Source: Lachnospiraceae bacterium
GTDB lineage: Bacteria > Bacillota > Clostridia > Lachnospirales > Lachnospiraceae
Assembly: GCA_017431515.1 (NCBI GenBank)
Contig: JAFRKV010000051.1
Location: 1-34,046, forward strand
Length of the DNA: 34,046 nt
Direction of reading: 5' to 3'
The position numbers and the translations under genes are program-made. The stretch's first letter is position 1, and every line of letters starts with the position of its first letter. This document shows, one piece after another, positions 16,987 to 23,261 of this stretch. The notes beneath the pieces were generated by a model, which did not search any database, was not told the DNA's origin, and saw only the letters and a program-made list of their open reading frames with translations.

Positions 16987-18756
16987 TTATATGGAAAACC
17001 GGATGTTTCTAAGTTTCTCCAGATCCTTTTTATCCCGGATCGCCTGCTGCATCGCCTCCAGATCCAGCGGATCCGTCTGCCTGGTCCGGTCGGCGACGGC
17101 GTTCTGCTTCACCTTGATCACCGCGTCCCGCAAGGCTTTTTCCCGTTCCTCCGGGGTGTCTATATGCTCCAGCGTGGCGTGAAACAGCGCTGCCACTTCG
17201 CTCTGCTCCTCTTCGGAAAAAGACATCAGGATCTTTCCCGGCTGGAGGATGCCTTCGTCGTGCTGCGCAAATACCAGCTCTGCCGCCCGCCGGTAGATGT
17301 CGTCCGTAAAATCCGCCGGCGTGAGAAACGGGCTGATCTGACCAAACAGGCTTTCATCCTCTATGAGCCATGTCAGAAGCAGTTTCTCGGCTGTCCTTGT
17401 GCCGTCCTCGGTTTTTTTCTCCTTAACGCCGCTCTTTCTTGCCGGGCGCTGCGCCGCCAGTCCCTCTTCCGTTCCGAGCCGGTGCACCAGCTTCCGCAGG
17501 TTGTCAAACCCGATATGATAAGTCTCCGCCACCGCCTCCATGTAATTGTCACGTTCCACCTCATCCGTGAACTCCAGAAGCATTTTGGCCACCGCCTGAT
17601 GAAAAGCGGTTTTGCCCGTGGGATCCGTCACATCATAGTCGTTCTGAAGGATGCGGACGCGGAACAGAAAGCTGTTTTCCGCGGAAGCGATCCGTTCCTC
17701 AAACGCTTCCACCCCCAGGTTCTTGATAAATTCGTCAGGATCCTTATACGGATCAAGATGTACCACGCGGCTTTGCAGCCCCGCCGCCCGCAAGATCGGA
17801 ATCGCCCGCAGCGCCGCTTTGATCCCGGGGGGATCGCTGTCAAAGGTCAGGTACACTTCCTTTGTATAGCGTTTCAAAAGCCCCGCATGCCCCTGCGTGA
17901 ACGCTGTCCCCAGCGCCGCCACCGCATTGGTAAAGCCTGCCTGGTGCAGTGAGATCACATCCATATAGCCTTCACAGAGCAGCAGATACGGCCGTTTCGT
18001 TGACCGGGCTTTATGCAGGGCGTATACGTTCCGGCTCTTGTCGAATAACAGGGTGTCCTGCGTATTCAGATATTTCGGTTCCCCGTCGCCCATGACTCTG
18101 CCGCCGAACCCGATGACCTTTCCGCGAAGATCCTGGATGGGAAACATGACGCGGTTCCAGAACATGTCATGCCAGCCGTTTTTCTCATCATACTTCGCCA
18201 GGCCAGCTTCCTTGATGAGCAGATCCTCGTACCCGCATTTCTTTAGATGCCGGTACAGATCATCCCGATACTTGTCGGAATAGCCCAGGCCGAACTGCCG
18301 CATGGTTTCGTCGGAGAGTCCGCGGCCTTGAAAGTAGGAAAGCGCCTGCGCCCCGTGGTCGCTCCGAAGCAGCGCATAAAAATATTTCGCCGCTTCTTTG
18401 TTGATCTCCAGGAGCTTCTCCTTTTTCCCGGCCCGCTGCTTTTCCTCCGGCGTCTCTTCCCTCTGGGGAAGCTGCACCCCCGCGCGCTCCGCCAGATACT
18501 GCACCGCCTCCGGAAAAGTCATATTCTCATAATTCTGGACGAAGGTGAATACATTGCCCCCGGCGCCACAGCCGAAGCAGTAATACATCTGCTTGTTGGG
18601 AGAAACGGAAAACGACCCCGTCTTTTCATTATGAAACGGGCAGAGCCCGAAATAGGTGCTCCCCTTTTTTTTCAGTTGCACAGACTGCCCGATGACATCC
18701 ACGATATCATTTCGCGAACGCACCTCTTCGATCAGTTCATCGCTGTAGAAGGGCAC
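16987..18756 (-). CDS. dnaG: DNA primase
   Basis: The 589-residue primase makes RNA primers at the replication fork. The CHC2 zinc finger has Cys39, His42, Cys60 and Cys63 (CPFH...YYCFGC). The core follows, with the TOPRIM glutamate Glu262 in CEGYMD and the metal-binding Asp306/Asp308 in TFDSDPPG, which keeps the DxDxxG pattern with Ser in place of the usual Gly. The C-terminal DnaB-interaction domain runs from about 440. The start codon is GTG at 18756, one base after the dgt stop, so translation is probably coupled. Ordered dgt-dnaG-rpoD. Confidence 0.96.
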   Translation of the reverse strand: MPFYSDELIEEVRSRNDIVDVIGQSVQLKKKGSTYFGLCPFHNEKTGSFSVSPNKQMYYCFGCGAGGNVFTFVQNYENMTFPEAVQYLAERAGVQLPQREETPEEKQRAGKKEKLLEINKEAAKYFYALLRSDHGAQALSYFQGRGLSDETMRQFGLGYSDKYRDDLYRHLKKCGYEDLLIKEAGLAKYDEKNGWHDMFWNRVMFPIQDLRGKVIGFGGRVMGDGEPKYLNTQDTLLFDKSRNVYALHKARSTKRPYLLLCEGYMDVISLHQAGFTNAVAALGTAFTQGHAGLLKRYTKEVYLTFDSDPPGIKAALRAIPILRAAGLQSRVVHLDPYKDPDEFIKNLGVEAFEERIASAENSFLFRVRILQNDYDVTDPTGKTAFHQAVAKMLLEFTDEVERDNYMEAVAETYHIGFDNLRKLVHRLGTEEGLAAQRPARKSGVKEKKTEDGTRTAEKLLLTWLIEDESLFGQISPFLTPADFTDDIYRRAAELVFAQHDEGILQPGKILMSFSEEEQSEVAALFHATLEHIDTPEEREKALRDAVIKVKQNAVADRTRQTDPLDLEAMQQAIRDKKDLEKLRNIRFSI

Positions 18757-18757
18757 C

Positions 18758-19780
18758 TCAATACACCTGCCAATCCTTCGGTATCTGATATTCCTTAAAC
18801 TTCATGATCGCGTACTCATCCGTCATCCCGGACACGTAATCCGCCACGATCCGGTCCTTGCGGCCGTCCTGTTCCAGCATCTTCTGAAACAGCGCAGGCA
18901 TTTCCTCCGGATGATCCATATAGAATTCAAACAGCCACGCCACCAGATCCTTCGCCTTTGTCTCTTCCCCTTTTGCCTCCGGATTCCGGTACACGTTTTC
19001 AAACAGATATGCTCTCAGATCCCAAAGCGCTTTTTCCACGTCTTCCGACATGCAGATATCCGGCTTGTCATAGCTGCTGATCACGATGTCATGCACCAGG
19101 GTATTTAAGCGTTTTCGTCTGGAATTGCCGAGGATCCTTGTGATCTCCTTCGGCAGGTCCTCTTCTTTTAAAATATGCGCGCGGATGGCATCATCGATAT
19201 CCGCATTCACGTAACTGATCTTATCGGAAAGCCGGACGATCCGTCCCTCCAATGTGGACGGTCTCGTATTCATCTCATGGTTTAAGATCCCGTCCCTGAC
19301 CTCCTTCGTCAGGTTCAGGCCGCGACCTTCTTTCTCAATGGTCTCCACCACGCGAACGCTCTGTTCATTATGCCGGAAGCCGCCCAGTTCGCCCTCTAAG
19401 TAACCATTCAGCACCGACTCCCCCGCATGCCCGAAGGGTGTATGTCCCAGGTCATGGCCCAGTGCGATGGCTTCGCAAAGGTCCTCATTCAAACGCAGTG
19501 CCTTCGCGATGGTACGGGCATTCTGGGAAACCTCCAGCGTATGCGAAAGCCTGGTGCGATAATGATCCCCTCTGGGATTCAAAAAGACCTGCGTCTTGTT
19601 TTTCAGACGCCGGAAAGACTTGCAGTGCAGGATCCGGTCACGGTCTCTCTGATACACCGGGCGGATGTCGCACTGTTCCTCCGGGTAATCCCTGCCCTGG
19701 CTTTTTTCACTCAGCGCCGCATAGGGGCTTAACGTATTCCGTTCTATTTCTTCAAGATTTTCACGAATCGTTTTGTCCAT
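18758..19780 (-). CDS. dgt: Deoxyguanosinetriphosphate triphosphohydrolase-like protein
   Basis: This 340-residue HD-domain protein hydrolyses dGTP or other dNTPs to the nucleoside and triphosphate, or acts in their control. The signature YQRDRDRILHCKSFRRL is at about 43-59. HD metal ligands are visible in RLSHTLEV and GHDLGHTPFGH. The start is placed at the ATG of MDKTIREN because homologues begin there; a TTG start 10 codons earlier (19810) has no ribosome binding site. The site before the chosen ATG is also poor: AAAGGA is too close and GAGG is about 12 away. It leads the dgt-dnaG-rpoD-trmK operon. Confidence 0.93.
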   Translation of the reverse strand: MDKTIRENLEEIERNTLSPYAALSEKSQGRDYPEEQCDIRPVYQRDRDRILHCKSFRRLKNKTQVFLNPRGDHYRTRLSHTLEVSQNARTIAKALRLNEDLCEAIALGHDLGHTPFGHAGESVLNGYLEGELGGFRHNEQSVRVVETIEKEGRGLNLTKEVRDGILNHEMNTRPSTLEGRIVRLSDKISYVNADIDDAIRAHILKEEDLPKEITRILGNSRRKRLNTLVHDIVISSYDKPDICMSEDVEKALWDLRAYLFENVYRNPEAKGEETKAKDLVAWLFEFYMDHPEEMPALFQKMLEQDGRKDRIVADYVSGMTDEYAIMKFKEYQIPKDWQVY

Positions 19781-19865
19781 ATCCTTTTGCCGCCTCACTT
19801 TCCCTCTCAAAAGGAATCTCTATTATTAATATTCTGCGCTCATCACGCTTCCCCTTTATTTTTTC

Positions 19866-19901
19866 AAAAAAAATCTTCGCCCGGTTCTTCGGACGAAGAT
19901 T
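19866..19901 (-). terminator. Rho-independent terminator of the L,D-transpeptidase gene
   Basis: On the minus strand AATCTTCG pairs with CGAAGATT (arms 19894-19901 and 19872-19879) with further TCCG/CGGG-type pairing inside. The stem runs straight into a run of eight U residues. It lies 28 bases after the stop. Confidence 0.93.
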
Positions 19902-19928
19902 CTCTGCAATTTCGTTTCGCCTGCTTCC

Positions 19929-20591
19929 TCAGATATGAACCACCACCGGCGTCCCGATGGTCACCATGCTGTAGAGCGCCGCGGCATTCTGGGCCGGCAG
20001 ATTCACACAGCCGTGAGAGCCGTTTGTCTGATAGATCGTGCCGCCAAAGGAGCTTCTCCAGTTTGCGTCATGCAGTCCGATCGCTCCGTCCGTAAAGCGC
20101 ATCCAGTAATTCACCCACACATCCCAGTCGGGTCCTTTCAGACGTTTCCCCGGCACCATGGCCTTGATGGAGAAAAAGCCCGTCGGGGTTCCCCGGCCTT
20201 TATTCGGATTGCCGGTCACGCAGGGGCTGACAAGGACTGCCACGCCGTTCAGATAATAGATCACCGTCTGTGTCGTCAGGTTAATATCCACATAAGTCTC
20301 CGGCATGCCCGCGGGACTCGTCATGATCGCTCCCGTCGCATCCTTCGGCAATGCCGCCTGAGCTGCCGCCTGCTGTGCAAGCAACGCCTGCTGCTCTGCC
20401 GCCGCCTGGACCGCTGCTGCCTGATCCACGCCTGCCGCTGCCGCCATCTGCTGATAATTCAGATAAAGCTGCGTCAGCTCTTCCGGACTGATCGTCGCCG
20501 CCTGGATCCGTTCACCTCCGATCATCCCTGCTGCAACGACAACTGCCGACAACAAGACTGTCAGTAGTTTTTTCCCTTTCCGCATTTTCAT
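19929..20591 (-). CDS. Secreted L,D-transpeptidase (YkuD family)
   Basis: This 220-residue exported enzyme makes or edits 3-3 peptidoglycan cross-links or attaches proteins to the wall. The N-terminus has Lys/Arg-rich residues, then a hydrophobic stretch (LLTVLLSAVVVAAGMI) and a likely cleavage site near IQAA. An Ala/Gln-rich linker (about 48-80) follows. The C-terminal YkuD domain (about 100-220) carries the catalytic motif SHGCVNLP with Cys195 and a GLHDA histidine at 174. The start at MKMRKGKK is chosen for the AGGA site ahead of it; a TTG five codons earlier is less likely. It is monocistronic, with its own promoter and terminator. Confidence 0.94.
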   Translation of the reverse strand: MKMRKGKKLLTVLLSAVVVAAGMIGGERIQAATISPEELTQLYLNYQQMAAAAGVDQAAAVQAAAEQQALLAQQAAAQAALPKDATGAIMTSPAGMPETYVDINLTTQTVIYYLNGVAVLVSPCVTGNPNKGRGTPTGFFSIKAMVPGKRLKGPDWDVWVNYWMRFTDGAIGLHDANWRSSFGGTIYQTNGSHGCVNLPAQNAAALYSMVTIGTPVVVHI

Positions 20592-20649
20592 CACTCTTCC
20601 TCTCAAAACTCCCCGTCAAAGGGTGGTTCAAACGTAAAAAACCTTTCAC

Positions 20650-20677
20650 ATTATAGCACTTTTTGACGAAAAAGCAA
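20650..20677 (-). promoter_or_regulatory. Promoter of the L,D-transpeptidase gene
   Basis: On the minus strand a perfect TATAAT (20650-20655) is preceded at 16 bases by TTGCTT (20672-20677). It lies about 60 bases before the start codon. Confidence 0.7.
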
Positions 20678-20703
20678 GGAAAAGCGCAGTTATTTTCAAT
20701 ACG

Positions 20704-20739
20704 AAAAAAGGCATTCCATGAAACTGCATGAAACGCCTT
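20704..20739 (-). terminator. Terminator of tRNA-Leu(AAG)
   Basis: On the minus strand AAGGC-G-TTTCATG pairs with CATGGAA-T-GCCTT around a 6-base loop and is followed by TTTTTT. It begins about 10 bases after the tRNA 3' end. Confidence 0.88.
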
Positions 20740-20749
20740 GTTTCTAAGT

Positions 20750-20832
20750 GCGGAAGATGGGACTTGAACCCACACGAGATTGCTCTCACAAGATCCTTAG
20801 TCTTGCTCGTCTGCCAATTCCGACACTTCCGC
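20750..20832 (-). tRNA. tRNA-Leu, anticodon AAG
   Basis: An 83-base class II tRNA with acceptor GCGGAAG/CTTCCGC, D-arm with GGAATTGGCAGAC, anticodon stem CAAGA/TCTTG, loop CTAAGGA, long variable arm and T-arm GGGTTCAAGTCCC. The anticodon reads AAG, for Leu CUU (and other CUN codons if A34 becomes inosine). CCA is not encoded. A34 tRNAs other than tRNA-Arg(ACG) are unusual in bacteria. Confidence 0.93.
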
Positions 20833-20853
20833 CCGCTGTTTGACAGCCCACTA

Positions 20854-20882
20854 ATGATAACGCACGATCAAAAAAAAGTCAA
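20854..20882 (-). promoter_or_regulatory. Promoter of tRNA-Leu(AAG)
   Basis: On the minus strand TTGACT (20877-20882) and TATCAT (20854-20859) are 17 bases apart, with the predicted start near 20847. It is divergent from the tRNA-Leu(CAG) promoter 34 bases away. Confidence 0.8.
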
Positions 20883-20915
20883 TGCTTTTTCGAGGCCCTT
20901 TCCGAAAACTTTCCC

Positions 20916-20944
20916 TTGACACCCTATCCGAAAAGCGGTAGTAT
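20916..20944 (+). promoter_or_regulatory. Promoter of tRNA-Leu(CAG)
   Basis: TTGACA (20916-20921), 17 bases, then TAGTAT (20939-20944); an overlapping TATAGT lies three bases on. The start is expected near 20951, giving a 5' leader of about 45 bases for RNase P to remove. Confidence 0.8.
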
Positions 20945-20995
20945 AGTCGTTGCAAGTGTCCCGGAGCGTTATGATTCCGAGCATTGCAAAAATAA

Positions 20996-21078
20996 GCAGA
21001 AGTGGCGGAATTGGCAGACGCGCAGGCTTCAGGTGCCTGTGGTCGCAAGATCGTGTGGGTTCAAGTCCCATCTTCTGC
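20996..21078 (+). tRNA. tRNA-Leu, anticodon CAG
   Basis: An 83-base class II tRNA with acceptor GCAGAAG/CTTCTGC, D-arm GGAATTGGCAGAC, anticodon stem CAGGC/GCCTG, loop TTCAGGT giving CAG (Leu CUG), long variable arm, and T-arm GGGTTCAAGTCCC. CCA is not encoded. It closely resembles the tRNA-Leu(AAG) on the other strand. Confidence 0.96.
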
Positions 21079-21118
21079 ATAAAATACCCCGAGCCGGAAG
21101 GCCCGGGGTATTTTATGC
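21077..21118 (+). terminator. Terminator of tRNA-Leu(CAG), stem reaching into the tRNA
   Basis: A perfect 15-base stem (21077-21091 with 21104-21118) encloses a GCC-GGAA-GGC inner hairpin. The stem can extend five more pairs, because 21119-21123 (AGAAG) is complementary to the tRNA 3' acceptor strand at 21072-21076. The descending arm contains ATTTTAT in place of a pure U-run. Confidence 0.85.
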
Positions 21119-21248
21119 AGAAGGGAACTTGAAGCTCTGACGAGCTCCTCGGTCCGCGCTATACGACCGTCCACCGGACGGTCAGCGCCCCATCTTCTGC
21201 TCTGGTGCTCTCATTCAGAAGGGAACTTGAAGCCCCTCTTCTGCATGG
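21118..21248. repeat. Repeats derived from a tRNA-Leu 3' end
   Basis: CAGAAGGGAACTTGAAGC occurs at 21118-21135 and again at 21216-21233. CCCATCTTCTGC, the tRNA 3' end, recurs at 21189-21200 and in altered form at 21235-21244. On the minus strand the units look like a decayed T-arm plus acceptor (CTTCAAGTTCCC then TTCTGC). No complete second tRNA can be folded. The last unit forms CCCC-(10)-GGGG followed by TGTTTT, a possible second terminator. Confidence 0.65.
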
Positions 21249-21350
21249 GGTGTTTTCATCTTGCAATGTCTCTCCTATTGCTGTAAAGTGAAAGTGCCTG
21301 CAACGCAGGGATGCGTCCCAAGCGTTTCCTTATCGGAAGGAGGATCTGCC

Positions 21351-23261
21351 ATGTCCTGGGCATATGCGTTTCATATCGTGTTCTATGTCTGTGCCCTGCT
21401 GATCTGCGGCACATGCCTTTTCTATACCATTTTTCGCAGGCGGGTCGCCCGGCTGCAAAACAAGCTCTATCTACTCATGCTTTCCATCGTGATTTTGAAT
21501 TCTGTCTGCGACATAATCTCGGTCATCGCCGAACCTTCCTCCATGACCAGCGATCCTGCGTTTCTGGTCATCCAGATCGCGCATTATTTGTATTTTTCCG
21601 TTCATTCCCTGCTGGCGCCGACGCTGTTGTTTTATGTCTGCTGTGTCAACGGCATGTTTCCGCAGCTGTCCCTGAGGCGTCGCATTGTCTATCTGCTCCC
21701 CTGTCTTGTCACGGTTTGTTTGGCGCTTTTGAACCCGCTGAATCACTGGGTCTATGGTTATGATGCAAACCGGCTGTTCCGGCGCAACTGGGCCGAGATG
21801 CTGATCTATGTGGCTGCCGCGGTTTATCTCGTGGGCTCTGTCATCTATCTGCTCTGGTTTTGGAACGCGGTCACGAGAAGAAGCCGCATCGCGCTGACCG
21901 GCGCTTTTGTGATCGTGATCACCGGTGTGCTGGTCCAGTTCTTCTTTATCGACATCAAAAGCGAGCTGCTGGGCGAAGCAATGGGACTGCTGTTCCTCCT
22001 GCTCATCGTGGAGAACGAGGACGACCGGCTGGATGTGGATACCAATACCTATAATCGGAAAGGCTTTCTTCTCGACATCCGGAATTTCATTCTGACCAAA
22101 CGTTCCTTCCATGTATTTATCATCAATGTTGTCAACACCGATATCGTGCGCCGCCTCACCGGTGCTTCCAATATGTCCACGCTGGCAAGGCTTGTCGCTT
22201 CCTATTTCCGGACGCTCGTGCCATCCTACCAGGTTTACCATACCAGCTATTCCACTTTTGCCCTGCTTTATTCCGGCGGCAAAAAGGAAGCCGACGCCAT
22301 CGCGGCAAACCTCGAGCAGCGCTTCCGCGAAAGCTGGGCCTGTCTCGATATCAGCATTATGCTGAACGCAGTTATCCTCTATGCCTCCGTGCCGGAGGAA
22401 CTGAAAACATCAGACGAGATCCTTTTGATGCTGGACAGCCCCTTCCCGAAATCCAGTGCGGGAGAAGTGCTGCACGGCGCGTCTCTGAACTATCTCATCC
22501 GTCGCGCTGACGTGGAAAAAGCGCTCCACACCGGCATTGCGGAGCATCGTTTCGAAGTGTACTACCAGCCGATCTACCGGATGAGCGATCTTTCCCTCCA
22601 CGGTGCGGAAGCATTGCTGCGCTTAAAAGACCCCGAGCTCGGATATATCCCGCCGGATGAATTCATCCCTGTGGCGGAACAGATCGGCATCATTGATGAG
22701 ATCGGGGATTTTGTGCTGCATGAGGTATGTCAATTCCTGCAAAGCGGCATCCCGCAGGAAAAAGGCATGGACTGCATCCATGTCAACCTGTCCGTGATCC
22801 AATGCATACAGGCCGGTTTTACGGAGCATGTCCTCTCTCTTGTTGACAGCTACCATCTTTCCCACAGTCTCATTAATTTCGAGATCACAGAGACGCTTGC
22901 CGCCAGCGATTACCAGACCCTTGCCAACGTGGTATCCGCGCTGCAGTCGCAGGGCTTCCGTTTCTCCATGGATGATTACGGCACGGGCTTTTCCAATATG
23001 CAGTCCATTTTTGAATTGAGTTTTGATGTGATCAAGATCGATAAGAGCATTCTCTGGGGTGCGGAAGCTGGCAGCATCGGAAAAGCGATCCTCGAAAACA
23101 GCGCCCGCATGATTAAGCAGATCGGAAAAGAAATCGTCGTGGAAGGCGTGGAAACCGATGCGCAGATCGAACTGCTGCGCGCCCTCGGCGTGGATTACCT
23201 CCAGGGGTATTATTTCTCCAAGCCGATTCCCCGGGATGCGCTCATCAAATTCCTTTCCTGA
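21351..23261 (+). CDS. Membrane c-di-GMP phosphodiesterase, degenerate GGDEF plus EAL
   Basis: The protein has 636 residues from the ATG that follows AAGGAGG with 7-base spacing; an upstream TTG at 21261 lacks a site. Residues 1-215 hold six or seven membrane helices, a likely sensor. Residues about 226-390 are a GGDEF domain whose signature is lost: the position of GGDEF reads SYSTF in YHTSYSTFALLY, so no cyclase activity is expected. The EAL domain (about 395-636) is intact: EAL at 420-422, Asn479 (HVNLS), Glu511 (FEITE), Asp541-Asp542 (DDYGTGFSN), Lys562 (IKIDKS) and Glu598/Glu601 (VEGVE). It should therefore hydrolyse c-di-GMP. Its 3' end overlaps the convergent YfhO-like gene by 52 bases. 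Confidence 0.93.
   Translation: MSWAYAFHIVFYVCALLICGTCLFYTIFRRRVARLQNKLYLLMLSIVILNSVCDIISVIAEPSSMTSDPAFLVIQIAHYLYFSVHSLLAPTLLFYVCCVNGMFPQLSLRRRIVYLLPCLVTVCLALLNPLNHWVYGYDANRLFRRNWAEMLIYVAAAVYLVGSVIYLLWFWNAVTRRSRIALTGAFVIVITGVLVQFFFIDIKSELLGEAMGLLFLLLIVENEDDRLDVDTNTYNRKGFLLDIRNFILTKRSFHVFIINVVNTDIVRRLTGASNMSTLARLVASYFRTLVPSYQVYHTSYSTFALLYSGGKKEADAIAANLEQRFRESWACLDISIMLNAVILYASVPEELKTSDEILLMLDSPFPKSSAGEVLHGASLNYLIRRADVEKALHTGIAEHRFEVYYQPIYRMSDLSLHGAEALLRLKDPELGYIPPDEFIPVAEQIGIIDEIGDFVLHEVCQFLQSGIPQEKGMDCIHVNLSVIQCIQAGFTEHVLSLVDSYHLSHSLINFEITETLAASDYQTLANVVSALQSQGFRFSMDDYGTGFSNMQSIFELSFDVIKIDKSILWGAEAGSIGKAILENSARMIKQIGKEIVVEGVETDAQIELLRALGVDYLQGYYFSKPIPRDALIKFLS

Noticed and set aside
21118-21200. 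A third tRNA gene (ends GCAGAAG ... CTTCTGC)
   Set aside because: No D-arm or anticodon arm can be folded between the acceptor-like ends, so it is treated as a decayed repeat.
21261-21350. Longer EAL protein from a TTG start
   Set aside because: The extra 30 residues are not membrane-like, there is no ribosome binding site, and the ATG at 21351 has a perfect one.
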